Shown here in pieces: positions 7,305 through 15,920 of a stretch of 64,000 nt of DNA. The stretch is from contig DJVJ01000038.1 of NCBI GenBank assembly GCA_002441135.1, positions 139,877 through 203,876 on the forward strand. Direction: 5' to 3'. The position numbers and the translations under genes are program-made. The notes beneath the pieces were generated by a model. That model was not told the origin of the DNA. It was given only the letters and a program-made list of their open reading frames with translations, and searched no databases. The DNA comes from Caryophanales bacterium UBA6259. Its GTDB lineage: Bacteria; Bacillota; Bacilli; Tepidibacillales; Tepidibacillaceae. Every line of letters starts with the position of its first letter. Positions within the stretch are counted from its first letter, which is position 1.

Positions 7305-8591
7305 ATGAATCAAAGTAAAGAAACGATAACCAATAATAAGCCCGAGGAGAAAGAAAATTTAAATGTTCTTCTTTCAACACAAGTAGTTATTAAAGAGGCT
7401 TTAGAAAATTTAGGTTATCCTGAAAAAATGTTTGAATTACTTAAAGAGCCATTAAGATTATTGACGGTTCGTATTCCAATAAGAATGGATAATGGGGATG
7501 TTAAGGTTTTTACTGGTTATCGAGCGCAACATAATGATGCGGTAGGTCCTACGAAAGGTGGAGTTCGTTTCCATCCAGATGTAACAGAGGATGAAGTGAA
7601 AGCGCTTTCGATTTGGATGAGTATAAAAGCTGGTATTGTTGATTTACCATATGGTGGGGGAAAAGGTGGAATTATTTGTGATCCACGAGAAATGTCCTTC
7701 CGCGAATTAGAAAGATTAAGTAGAGGTTATGTGCGTTCTATCAGTCAGCTTGTTGGACCTACAAAGGATATTCCAGCACCTGATGTATTTACTAATTCGC
7801 AAATTATGGCATGGATGATGGATGAATATAGTCGCATTAGAGAATTTGATTCTCCAGGATTTATTACTGGTAAGCCTTTGGTTCTTGGGGGATCACATGG
7901 TAGAGAAGCAGCTACTGCAAAAGGAGTAGCTTTAATGATTAGAGAAGCGGCATTGAAAAAGGGAATTGAATTAGAAGGCGCTAGAGTAGTTGTTCAGGGC
8001 TTTGGTAATGCTGGTAGTTTCTTAGCTAAGTTTATGTATGATGCAGGTGCTAAAATCGTTGGTATTTCTGATGCATATGGTGCATTAAATGACCAGAACG
8101 GACTTGACATCGATTATTTGTTAGATAAAAGAGATTCTTTTGGTACAGTAACTAAGCTATTTAAAGATACAATTACAAATAAAGAGCTACTTGAATTAGA
8201 TTGTGATATTTTAGTTCCAGCTGCGATTGAAAATCAAATTACAAAGGAAAATGCTCATAATATAAAAGCAAGTATTGTTGTAGAAGCAGCAAATGGACCT
8301 ACAACTTTGGAAGCAACAAAGATACTTACAGACAGAGGGATTTTATTAGTTCCTGATGTACTAGCAAGTGCTGGTGGAGTTACTGTATCTTATTTTGAAT
8401 GGGTGCAGAATAACCAAGGTTATTATTGGAGCGAAGAAGAGGTTTGGCAAAAACTAGAAGATGTAATGGTAAAAGCATTCAATAATATCTATAATACTGC
8501 TGCTACTAGAAAAGTGGATATGCGATTAGCGGCTTATATGGTTGGTGTTCGTAAAATGGCGGAAGCATCAAGATTCCGTGGTTGGGTATAA
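7305..8591 (+). CDS. gudB: NAD-dependent glutamate dehydrogenase (GudB/RocG type)
   Basis: A 428-residue enzyme converting glutamate to 2-oxoglutarate and ammonium, usually catabolic in Bacillales. Motifs: GPTKGGVRFHP, catalytic-Lys loop PYGGGKGGI, APDVFTNSQIMAWMMDEYS, and the Rossmann motif GFGNAG. C-terminal NAD domain complete. ATG 7305 is used because GAGGTGG lies 8 nt upstream; the upstream in-frame GTG 7293 overlaps that site. Monocistronic, with a bidirectional terminator shared with the asparaginase gene. The neighbour asparaginase also feeds amino-acid nitrogen and carbon into catabolism. gudB versus rocG cannot be separated from sequence alone. Confidence 0.9.
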   Translation: MNQSKETITNNKPEEKENLNVLLSTQVVIKEALENLGYPEKMFELLKEPLRLLTVRIPIRMDNGDVKVFTGYRAQHNDAVGPTKGGVRFHPDVTEDEVKALSIWMSIKAGIVDLPYGGGKGGIICDPREMSFRELERLSRGYVRSISQLVGPTKDIPAPDVFTNSQIMAWMMDEYSRIREFDSPGFITGKPLVLGGSHGREAATAKGVALMIREAALKKGIELEGARVVVQGFGNAGSFLAKFMYDAGAKIVGISDAYGALNDQNGLDIDYLLDKRDSFGTVTKLFKDTITNKELLELDCDILVPAAIENQITKENAHNIKASIVVEAANGPTTLEATKILTDRGILLVPDVLASAGGVTVSYFEWVQNNQGYYWSEEEVWQKLEDVMVKAFNNIYNTAATRKVDMRLAAYMVGVRKMAEASRFRGWV

Positions 8592-8620
8592 AAGAATAGG
8601 TATATATAAGTAATAATGCA

Positions 8621-8654
8621 AAAAATCCTTAGGTGATTACCTAAGGATTTTTTG
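8621..8654. terminator. Bidirectional terminator between gudB and asparaginase gene
   Basis: A 13-bp perfect stem (8621-8633 with 8640-8652), with A-run before and T-run after, so it works for both convergent genes. Confidence 0.9.
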
Positions 8655-8668
8655 ACACTTACAGAGTT

Positions 8669-9640
8669 TTATTGATTAAAATAATTTTGTAATTGAGTAG
8701 AGTCCTTAGCATGATTCAAGGTAATCATTAATTTAATTCTTGCTTTTTGACCATTAAGCCCATTAGAAAAAATTACTCCAAGTTCATTAAGATGTTTACC
8801 CCCACCTTCATAACCATAAACATCATCCACAATCCCATTAAAGCATCGAGAAACTAAAACAACAGGTATATTCTCTTTCATAGCTCGCTTAATTCCGGGT
8901 AGCATGGTTGGTGGTAAATTTCCCTGGCCTAATGCTTCGATAACAATCCCTTGATATCCCGCGTTTAAATAGCTGTTTATGAGTAAATCGTCCATACCAG
9001 CAGCTGCTTTAATCAATCCTATATTAACAATAGGCTCATGCATCGGATAATTATCCATGTTTAATGGCGCATGAGAGAAATGGATTCCTTTTTTAGTGAC
9101 AGTTCCTATTGGGCCATTTTCCGGAGATTGAAAGGTAGCTACATTACTTGTATGTGTTTTTGTGACATATCTTGCAGCATGAATTTCGTCATTAAACACA
9201 ACGAGAACTCCTTTGTTTTTTGAGTTTTTATCCATCGCTACCTTAACTGAATTTACAAGATTCAGCGGACCATCAGCTCCAAGCTCATTGCTACTTCTCA
9301 TTGCTCCAGTAAGTACAACCGGTTTATCGCTCTCAAGAAATAAATCTAAAAAGTAAGCGGTTTCTTCTAAGGTATCAGTTCCGTGAGTAATTACTACACC
9401 GAATACATCATCTTGTGTTAAGTATTTATGGGTATGTAAGGCTAATTGATACATGAGTTCTGGAGTCATGTGTGGACTAGGAATATTCACAAAGTGATCC
9501 ATCTCTATCTGAGCATATTCTTCTAAATAAGGAATTAATTTATCAATCGTATCCTGATCAATTGGCTTTACGGTCTTCGTTCTTAAATCTTCATTCATTG
9601 CAATCGTGCCACCGGTCGTAATTATTACAATCTTTGACAT
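8669..9640 (-). CDS. ansA: L-asparaginase
   Basis: A 323-residue amidohydrolase producing aspartate and ammonium. The first catalytic Thr is in TTGGTIA (residues 8-14) and the second triad is in HGTDTLEETA (about 85-94); the C-terminal domain is complete. No signal peptide, so it is cytoplasmic. Start ATG with GGAGG 8 nt upstream. Monocistronic; no ansB, ansR or transporter gene is adjacent. Family type (I or II) is not decided here. Confidence 0.92.
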   Translation of the reverse strand: MSKIVIITTGGTIAMNEDLRTKTVKPIDQDTIDKLIPYLEEYAQIEMDHFVNIPSPHMTPELMYQLALHTHKYLTQDDVFGVVITHGTDTLEETAYFLDLFLESDKPVVLTGAMRSSNELGADGPLNLVNSVKVAMDKNSKNKGVLVVFNDEIHAARYVTKTHTSNVATFQSPENGPIGTVTKKGIHFSHAPLNMDNYPMHEPIVNIGLIKAAAGMDDLLINSYLNAGYQGIVIEALGQGNLPPTMLPGIKRAMKENIPVVLVSRCFNGIVDDVYGYEGGGKHLNELGVIFSNGLNGQKARIKLMITLNHAKDSTQLQNYFNQ

Positions 9641-9799
9641 ATTAAACCTCCATATCTGTTAACTTTATAGAATTGAATTATAGCTTATTATATGTAAAAG
9701 AGCCTACAATGATATTATAAACCTTCTATAAGAAAAACGAAGAGAAACCGTTTATATTTTTAAAAAAATGTAACAATGTTATTAGGAGGTGGTTTATCA

Positions 9800-9964
9800 T
9801 TGGAAGAGAGCGAAAAGGTGAGAGTGACTATTCGATGTAATCAATGTGGGGAAAAGTTTATTCTTAGAGGAAAAGTGATCAAGGGTAAACTTCAAACTGG
9901 CTTTAAAAAATGTATCTGTAATAATCAATATGATTTAGAAATTACCACTCAAGCGGTTTCCTAG
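9800..9964 (+). CDS. Small Cys-rich (zinc-ribbon-like) protein of unknown function
   Basis: A 54-residue protein with RCNQC, followed 23 residues later by CIC, which could bind a metal as a short zinc ribbon. TTG 9800 is chosen because AGGAGGTGG lies 7 nt upstream; an in-frame ATG at 9776 precedes that ribosome site and would make it coding. The family is not recognised. It has its own terminator and lies upstream of the germination genes. Confidence 0.55.
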   Translation: MEESEKVRVTIRCNQCGEKFILRGKVIKGKLQTGFKKCICNNQYDLEITTQAVS

Positions 9965-9997
9965 AACTCTTTTTTTAGAAAAAGGGTTCTTTTTTAT
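9963..9997 (+). terminator. Terminator after the small Cys-rich gene
   Basis: An AGAAC...GTTCT stem with an internal mismatch, followed by a T-run; it overlaps the stop codon. Confidence 0.75.
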
Positions 9998-10008
9998 ATT
10001 TTAAAAAA

Positions 10009-10030
10009 GTTTAAGCCAAACTTTTCTAAT
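10009..10030 (+). repeat. Fragment of the dispersed repeat (copy E)
   Basis: AAGCCAAACTTTTCTAAT matches the 3' end of the 93-bp repeat; the left half is missing. Confidence 0.35.
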
Positions 10031-10111
10031 TTAATGACTTGCTTGAAGTAATTGCATAAGAAAGTAAAAAGAGACAAAACTATACTTAAAATCTATTTAG
10101 GTGGTGATAAA

Positions 10112-10573
10112 ATGCGCAGGTTTCTTTGGACTATTTTATGGCTATTCATCCTTTTAACAATATTGGCGTTTCCTTCAATTGAACATATTAAACCCATTAA
10201 AGCTCAAAACACCAATTATTCCGATAATGATCTTAAATTAATGGCAAACGCGGTATATGGTGAGGCTAGGGGAGAACCTTATATAGGTCAAGTTGCAGTT
10301 GCAGCAGTTATCTTAAATAGGTTAAAAAGTTCTAGTTTTCCTGATACGATTTCTGGAGTGATTTTTGAACCACGTGCGTTTACTGCAGTTGCTGATGGTC
10401 AAATTTGGTTAACACCAAATGATACCGCAAAAAAGGCGGTAAAAGATGCATTGAATGGTTGGGATCCAACAGACGGTAGTGAATATTATTTTAATCCCGA
10501 AACTGCAACTTCTAAATGGATTTGGTCGAGACCACAGATCAAGAAGATTGGTAAACATATTTTTTGTAGATAA
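10112..10573 (+). CDS. sleB: Spore cortex-lytic hydrolase SleB, catalytic-domain-only form
   Basis: A 153-residue secreted hydrolase_2 enzyme. In SleB this domain is a lytic transglycosylase that breaks down spore cortex during germination. A signal peptide spans about residues 1-32, then the catalytic domain with the active Glu in VYGEARGE (about 45-52), AAVILNRL and the closing SRPQIKKIGKHIFCR. It lacks the N-terminal peptidoglycan-binding domain found in Bacillus SleB (about 300 residues). ATG 10112 has GGTGGTGA 6 nt upstream; the upstream TTG 10052 has none. ypeB follows by 14 bp, the standard sleB-ypeB pair, which supports SleB rather than CwlJ. Confidence 0.85.
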   Translation: MRRFLWTILWLFILLTILAFPSIEHIKPIKAQNTNYSDNDLKLMANAVYGEARGEPYIGQVAVAAVILNRLKSSSFPDTISGVIFEPRAFTAVADGQIWLTPNDTAKKAVKDALNGWDPTDGSEYYFNPETATSKWIWSRPQIKKIGKHIFCR

Positions 10574-10587
10574 GGAGTTGAAATGGA

Positions 10588-11934
10588 ATGTATAAAGGTT
10601 TTACTGGTATTTTAATACCTGTCTTAGTAATTGCATTAATTGGGGCAGGATTTTGGGGTTATCAAGAGAACCAGGAAAAAAATTCGATTTTAATTAAGGC
10701 AGAGAACCAATATCAAAGGGCCTTTCATGATTTGAATTGGCATATTGACCATTTGCAGGATGAAATGGGTAAATCTCTGGCCGTAAATTCTAGAAAACAA
10801 CTATCTCCTTCTTTAGCTAATGTATGGAGATTAGCATATGCAGCTCAATCAGATGTAGGACAGCTTCCATTAACATTAATGCCTTTTAGTAAAACAGAAG
10901 AATTTTTAGCTAAAATAGCTGATTTTTCCTATCGAATTGCGATACGAGACTTAAATGCGAATCCCTTAACTAATAAAGAATATGAAACCTTAAATAGCTT
11001 ATATAAGCAAGCAAATGAAGTTCAGTCAGAGCTTAAAAATGTGCAAACAAAAGTAATAGATAATCAATTAAGATGGATGGATGTGGAGTCTGCTTTAGCT
11101 TCAGAAGATAAAAAAACGGATAATACCATTATTGATGGATTTAAGACGATTGAGAAAAAAGTTCAAGAATTTCCAGAAAACGATTTTGGCCCAGGTGTAA
11201 ACAGTGTAGAAAAAACAAGCGAAGAAAAAGCAAAAAATTTAAAGGGGACTTTAATCACTTCTGAGCAAGCAAAAAAGATTGCAGCGGATTTCCTAGGAGT
11301 GAAAAAACAGTCTACTGATATGAAATGTGACCAATCAGGAAAAGGATCCTATTATGAGGTCTTCAGTGTAAGCTTAAAAAATGAGGATACTGTTTATGTG
11401 GATGTCACAAAAAAAGGTGGACATATTGTTTGGATGTTAAAAAATAGAGAAGTGAAGGATAGAAAAATATCTATAGAAGAGGCCGATAAAAAGGCCAAAG
11501 AATTTCTATCTACTAGAGGATATCCTTCGATGGTAAGTAATTTGAAGGATGAAACTGATGGTTCTGTAGTATTTACATATGTTTATCAACAGAATAATGT
11601 ATTAATTTATCCGGATGTTTTAACTGTAAAGGTTGCATTAGATACAGGTGAGATAATTGGTTTTCAGGATACTGATTATCTCTTTAATCACAAGCAAAGG
11701 AAGATACCTACACCTAAGATTACTCTAGAGGTTGCTAAAACAAAAGTAAATCCTAAGCTTAAAATAATCTCTATTAAACAAGCAATTATTGAAACTTCAG
11801 AATCACAGGAGGTACTGACCTACGAAATTACAGGGTCTTTAAATAATAATATTTATCGTATCTATATTAACGCTGAAAACGGGGATGAAGAAGAAGTAAC
11901 AAAATTATTAAAAGAAGAGTTAATTACCTTTTAG
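10588..11934 (+). CDS. ypeB: Germination protein YpeB
   Basis: A 448-residue protein with an N-terminal signal anchor (about 5-25), a helical middle domain (about 35-190) and C-terminal PepSY-type repeats (about 225-440). YpeB is needed to localise and stabilise SleB in the spore and is cleaved during germination. ATG 10588 lies 9 nt after AAGGAG; the ATG at 10582 is out of frame and too close. Second gene of the sleB-ypeB operon, closed by a strong terminator. In relatives this pair is made in the forespore under sigma-G; I found no convincing sigma-G site. Confidence 0.93.
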   Translation: MYKGFTGILIPVLVIALIGAGFWGYQENQEKNSILIKAENQYQRAFHDLNWHIDHLQDEMGKSLAVNSRKQLSPSLANVWRLAYAAQSDVGQLPLTLMPFSKTEEFLAKIADFSYRIAIRDLNANPLTNKEYETLNSLYKQANEVQSELKNVQTKVIDNQLRWMDVESALASEDKKTDNTIIDGFKTIEKKVQEFPENDFGPGVNSVEKTSEEKAKNLKGTLITSEQAKKIAADFLGVKKQSTDMKCDQSGKGSYYEVFSVSLKNEDTVYVDVTKKGGHIVWMLKNREVKDRKISIEEADKKAKEFLSTRGYPSMVSNLKDETDGSVVFTYVYQQNNVLIYPDVLTVKVALDTGEIIGFQDTDYLFNHKQRKIPTPKITLEVAKTKVNPKLKIISIKQAIIETSESQEVLTYEITGSLNNNIYRIYINAENGDEEEVTKLLKEELITF

Positions 11935-11943
11935 GTAATGTGC

Positions 11944-11984
11944 AAAAAAGAGACATTTCGATATAAATGAATGTCTCTTTTTTA
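11944..11984 (+). terminator. Terminator after ypeB
   Basis: A 13-bp stem (11944-11956 with 11971-11983) ending in T residues. Confidence 0.9.
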
Positions 11985-12056
11985 GTTTAATAAAAGGATT
12001 TTCAAAGAAAAACTAGAAAATATAATATCTAAAGACTAATTGGTGAGGAGAAAAAA

Positions 12057-12716
12057 ATGCTACCAAAGATAAATCAGTTTATAAAGATATCTTTAAATGA
12101 TGACGAAAAAGTATTTCCGTTAAAAGCCAGAGTGGCAGAAATTAAGGAAGATCAAATTTGGATTGAAATTCCTATCAATGAACAAACAGGTAAACTAGAG
12201 AAGATACCACTAAATCAGCCAATTTTTGTTTTTTACCATAGTAATGAACTTGGTAATATCACATTTCCTAGTCGGATAATAGGGATTAAAGAGGAACAGG
12301 TAAGGCTCTTAATTATAAAAGCTCCCGATAAAACTAAAATTAAAAGAGTACAGCGAAGAGATTATTTAAGAGTCTCAACCAGTTTAGAATTTGCTTTAAA
12401 AACTTCGGATAATGAATGGTCTGTCGTTAGAACCATTGATTTAAGTGGAGGTGGAATGCAAATTACAGTTCCCGTCTCAAAACGATTAAAGGTAAATGAA
12501 AAAATCGAAGGTTGGTTAGTTCTTCCATTTAAAAATGGAACAATTGAACATTTATATATAGTGGGGGAAGTAGTAAGAATTATTTCTCAGCAAGAGCGTC
12601 CAGATATCGTTTGGATACCTATAAAATTTTTAGAAATTAAAGAAGCAAATCAACCTAAGATTATTCGTTATTGTTATGAGCGACAAATGGATTCAAAAAA
12701 CAAAGGATTGAATTAA
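12057..12716 (+). CDS. ypfA: PilZ-domain c-di-GMP-binding protein (YpfA/MotI/DgrA-like flagellar brake)
   Basis: A 219-residue cytoplasmic protein with a YcgR-like N-terminal barrel (about 5-100) and a PilZ domain (about 102-210). Both c-di-GMP contact motifs are present: QRRDYLR (RxxxR type) and DLSGGG (D/NxSxxG). In B. subtilis the protein in this position between ypeB and ypfB binds c-di-GMP and slows the flagellar motor by acting on MotA. GAGGAG precedes the ATG. A cheR gene in this window also suggests motility. Confidence 0.88.
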   Translation: MLPKINQFIKISLNDDEKVFPLKARVAEIKEDQIWIEIPINEQTGKLEKIPLNQPIFVFYHSNELGNITFPSRIIGIKEEQVRLLIIKAPDKTKIKRVQRRDYLRVSTSLEFALKTSDNEWSVVRTIDLSGGGMQITVPVSKRLKVNEKIEGWLVLPFKNGTIEHLYIVGEVVRIISQQERPDIVWIPIKFLEIKEANQPKIIRYCYERQMDSKNKGLN

Positions 12717-12789
12717 GTTCAATAGATCTTTTTAGGCAGAGTATATGGGTTGTCATTCAAGGTAAGGATATTGGTGGAGGGATCAATGA

Positions 12790-12978
12790 ATGAAAAAACG
12801 CTATCTGCCTTATGAAGAAAAGTATCTTTATTTTTCTAAATCAATTGAGCTATTACTGAAAAAGTTGATTGTTATTTTAGTTGTAATTTTAATGATCAGC
12901 CAGTTATTAATGATGAATTCATACTTTCGTTATTGGTTTGTTCCAGTTGAAAAAATGGAAGGTACGCATACGGATTGA
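12790..12978 (+). CDS. ypfB: YpfB-like small membrane protein (DUF5359)
   Basis: A 62-residue protein with a single membrane span (about 25-45) and a charged N terminus. Size, layout and its place between ypfA and cmk match YpfB of B. subtilis. Function unknown. A GGTGGAGGG ribosome site precedes ATG 12790. Confidence 0.7.
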   Translation: MKKRYLPYEEKYLYFSKSIELLLKKLIVILVVILMISQLLMMNSYFRYWFVPVEKMEGTHTD

Positions 12979-13071
12979 TTTAATGGTTTGAATAATCAAT
13001 GTGCTTATGGTAAAATTTATCCTAAGATTTAATTCATTTTCAAATTAGTATTGTCTGTGACATTTTGTAAC

Positions 13072-13094
13072 AGCAGGCATTTGCCTGCTTTTTC
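13072..13094 (+). terminator. Terminator between ypfB and cmk
   Basis: An 8-bp stem AGCAGGCA/TGCCTGCT with a 2-nt spacer and short T-run. Confidence 0.75.
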
Positions 13095-13129
13095 TATGTG
13101 CAATTTTAAGCTGGCGGAGGAATAGGCAA

Positions 13130-13804
13130 ATGGGATTGAAAATTGCTATTGATGGTCCTGCTGGAGCAGGAAAGAGTACAGTTGCTAAAAAAGTGGCAGA
13201 AAAATTAGGTTTTGTTTACATTGATACTGGTGCGATGTATCGTGCTCTTACTTATAAAGCTTTGAGTCAAGGAATCGACCTTTTTGATGAGGATCGTTTA
13301 GCTGACCTGTTAAATCGTCATTCGATTAAACTTAAGATAGAAAGTAAACAGCAAAAAGTATACATAGATGATCAGGAAATAACCGAAGAAATTCGAGATC
13401 CTATAGTTACTCAAAATGTTTCTACCGTAGCTGCTCATGCAAAAGTAAGAACTTCTATGGTTGAGGTACAAAAAGCATTAGCCAAAGATGGTAAAATTGT
13501 AATGGATGGAAGAGATATTGGTACCCATGTGTTAAAAGATGCTGAAGTTAAAGTCTTTTTGACGGCATCGATTGATGAAAGGGCAAAAAGAAGGTTTGAT
13601 GAGTTAGAGAAAAAAGGATATCAGGGTAGCTTAGAAGAAATAAAAAATGAAATTGCTATTCGAGATAAAAAGGATGAGGAAAGAGAATTTGCTCCACTGA
13701 AAAAGGCAGAAGATGCTGTATTACTTGATACTACGGAATTGACAATAAACCAAGTAGTAGAGGAAATTATTGCATTAGCAGAGATTAAGATGGAGGAAAA
13801 TTAA
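13130..13804 (+). CDS. cmk: Cytidylate kinase
   Basis: A 224-residue cytoplasmic NMP kinase phosphorylating CMP and dCMP with ATP. P-loop DGPAGAGKST (about 8-17), YIDTGAMYRA (CMP-contact Asp and Arg), VMDGRDIGT and a basic lid (DERAKRRFDEL). Normal length. GGCGGAGGA precedes ATG. First gene of a cmk-plsC-14405-S1-fni run with short gaps, the usual order in Firmicutes. Confidence 0.95.
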   Translation: MGLKIAIDGPAGAGKSTVAKKVAEKLGFVYIDTGAMYRALTYKALSQGIDLFDEDRLADLLNRHSIKLKIESKQQKVYIDDQEITEEIRDPIVTQNVSTVAAHAKVRTSMVEVQKALAKDGKIVMDGRDIGTHVLKDAEVKVFLTASIDERAKRRFDELEKKGYQGSLEEIKNEIAIRDKKDEEREFAPLKKAEDAVLLDTTELTINQVVEEIIALAEIKMEEN

Positions 13805-13817
13805 AGGGGATAGCAGC

Positions 13818-14402
13818 ATGTCATTTTATACTACTGTTCGAGATATAGTAAAAGTATACTTCAAAACTTTTTATAAGTGGAAAGTAATAGGAAGCGAAAA
13901 CATTCCACAAACAGGACCCGTGATTATCGTCGCAAATCATATAAGTAACTTTGATCCACCAGCACTAGCTTGTGTTACCGATCGAAAGCTACATTTTATG
14001 GCTAAGGATGAACTGTTTAAATTTCCAATCTTATCTAAGATTTTTATGGAATTAGGTGCTTTTCCGGTGAAAAGAGGAGGAAATGACCGTCAAGCAATTC
14101 GAAAAGGATTTCAGATATTACAAGAGGGGGAAGTTCTTGGGGTTTTTCCTGAAGGAACTCGTAGTAAAGACGGTAAATTGGGCAAGGCATTACCAGGAGC
14201 TGCTATGTTCGCACTGAAATCAGATGCGAAAGTTGTTCCAGTAGGAATCGTTTCTAGTTATAAGTGGTTTCAACCTATTAAAATATCTATTGGAAAGCCA
14301 ATTTCTTTAGATACATATAAGAAAGAAAAAGTAACCTCAGATGATTTAAATGATGCCATTAATCTAATAATGCATGAAATAAAAAATAAAATAGAAGAGT
14401 AA
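13818..14402 (+). CDS. plsC: 1-acyl-sn-glycerol-3-phosphate acyltransferase
   Basis: A 194-residue peripheral membrane enzyme that acylates lysophosphatidic acid to phosphatidic acid. Active-site NHISNFD (H-x4-D) at about 37-43 and the phosphate-binding FPEGTRS at about 110-116. Starts 13 bp after cmk with AAAGGGG upstream. Normal length for the short Gram-positive PlsC. Confidence 0.92.
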   Translation: MSFYTTVRDIVKVYFKTFYKWKVIGSENIPQTGPVIIVANHISNFDPPALACVTDRKLHFMAKDELFKFPILSKIFMELGAFPVKRGGNDRQAIRKGFQILQEGEVLGVFPEGTRSKDGKLGKALPGAAMFALKSDAKVVPVGIVSSYKWFQPIKISIGKPISLDTYKKEKVTSDDLNDAINLIMHEIKNKIEE

Positions 14403-14404
14403 AA

Positions 14405-14704
14405 ATGATGATTCCAATTATTATATTGATTTATTTGATTAGTTTATTTCTGATTTTATTTTTCAGTAAAAAAGTTGCTATAATGGGTATGGTACAAGGT
14501 TTAAACCTAGAAGCAATTAAATTTGTAGTATGGATTTATTTGTTTGGATTGATAATAAATTTGACCATTCTTTTAGTTCACCTTTTTTTACTGTATTTTG
14601 CCAAAGTTACTTTCTATAGCTTTGCGATGGTTACGATAATACAATTGCTTATTCTTATTGCTATCATTGTATACATCGGTAAGAAATTATGTCTAAAGCA
14701 ATAA
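14405..14704 (+). CDS. Small membrane protein of unknown function
   Basis: A 99-residue protein with three predicted membrane segments (about 3-20, 38-70 and 75-95) and few charged residues. No recognised family. It begins 2 bp after plsC with no clear ribosome site, so translation may be coupled to plsC. The second codon is also ATG, leaving the exact start open. Confidence 0.55.
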   Translation: MMIPIIILIYLISLFLILFFSKKVAIMGMVQGLNLEAIKFVVWIYLFGLIINLTILLVHLFLLYFAKVTFYSFAMVTIIQLLILIAIIVYIGKKLCLKQ

Positions 14705-14758
14705 TAATTTTAATTATTAAATAAAGATGCTTAGAAAAGAAAATTAGGAGGGAATTGG

Positions 14759-15910
14759 ATGTCTGAAGAAATGAACAACGAATTACAAAACATCAAAAAC
14801 CTAGCAAAAGGAGATATAGTAAAAGGTCGCGTGGCTAAGATTGAAAACAATCAAGCCTTTATCGACTTAGGCTATAAATTCGATGGAATTATTGAACTAA
14901 GAGATGTTTCCAACTTATTCGTGGAGAAAATTGAAGATGTATTAAAGGTTGGAGATGAAATTGAGGCACAAATTACTGAGATTAATGATGATAAGGAAAG
15001 ACTTTTATTATCGAAGCGAGTGGTTGATGCGCTTAGAGCCTGGGATTCTTTACAAGCTAAATTGGATAACCAAGAAGTCTTGAATGTAAAGGTAATGGAA
15101 GTAGTAAAAGGTGGATTGGTTGTCGATGTTGGTGTAAGGGGATTTGTTCCAGCATCAATGGTAGAAACACACTTCGTAGATGATTTTTCTGATTATAAAG
15201 GAAAAACATTAACAGTGAAAGTGGTTGAACTAGATAAAGAGCAAAAACGAGTTGTTTTATCACAAAGAGCAGTACTAGAAGAGGAAGCTGGAAGACAAAA
15301 ACAACAGGCTCTTGAAGGGGTTCAGGTTGGCGCGATTAAAGAAGGAACGGTAAAACGTTTAACTGATTTTGGAGCTTTTGTTGATATTGGTGGTATTGAT
15401 GGCCTTGTCCACGTTTCAGAAATGTCTTGGGACCGCGTTACTAAACCTTCAGATATAGTAAAAGAAGGAGATAAAGTAACAGTTAAGGTATTAAAGGTTG
15501 ATCCTGTTGGAGAAAGAATCAGCTTAAGTATCAAAGAAACTACTCCAAGTCCTTGGGATAAAGCAAAAGAAGGTATTAAAGTCGGGGATGTATACGAAGG
15601 TAAGATTAAAAGAGTAGTTAGTTTTGGAGCCTTTGTTGAAGTATTGCCAGGCATTGAAGGTCTGGTACATATATCACAAATCTCTGATGATCATATTGAA
15701 CGTCCTGATCAGGTTTTACAGGTGGGTCAAGAAGTAAAGGTTAAAGTTCTAGATGTTGATTTAAAGGCAAATCGAATTAGCTTAAGTATTCGTGAAGCAA
15801 ATGATCGCAAAAAAATAGAAGAAAAAGAGCTTAAGGAGTATCAGCAGGAGGAAAGCCATAGCTTTACCCTTGGTGACTTGATTGGAGATAAACTAAAGGA
15901 TTTAAAGTGA
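14759..15910 (+). CDS. ypfD: Ribosomal protein S1-like protein (four S1 domains, YpfD)
   Basis: A 383-residue RNA-binding protein with four S1 repeats at about 15-85, 100-168, 187-257 and 273-343, most clearly TDFGAFVDIGGIDGLVHVSEM in the third and the equivalent in the fourth, then an acidic/Lys-rich tail. E. coli S1 has six; four is usual for YpfD of Bacilli, which is not essential and not stably bound to the ribosome. AGGAGGG precedes ATG. fni starts 10 bp downstream. Confidence 0.92.
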   Translation: MSEEMNNELQNIKNLAKGDIVKGRVAKIENNQAFIDLGYKFDGIIELRDVSNLFVEKIEDVLKVGDEIEAQITEINDDKERLLLSKRVVDALRAWDSLQAKLDNQEVLNVKVMEVVKGGLVVDVGVRGFVPASMVETHFVDDFSDYKGKTLTVKVVELDKEQKRVVLSQRAVLEEEAGRQKQQALEGVQVGAIKEGTVKRLTDFGAFVDIGGIDGLVHVSEMSWDRVTKPSDIVKEGDKVTVKVLKVDPVGERISLSIKETTPSPWDKAKEGIKVGDVYEGKIKRVVSFGAFVEVLPGIEGLVHISQISDDHIERPDQVLQVGQEVKVKVLDVDLKANRISLSIREANDRKKIEEKELKEYQQEESHSFTLGDLIGDKLKDLK

Positions 15911-15920
15911 GGTTAGATTC

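Noticed and set aside
9998..10111. Sigma-G promoter for sleB-ypeB
   Set aside because: TGCATA and TATACTT resemble the elements, but the spacing is about 22 nt instead of 17-18.
15322..15654. 110-residue open frame on the minus strand inside the S1 gene
   Set aside because: It mirrors conserved S1 repeats on the plus strand, has no ribosome site and no family; a shadow frame.
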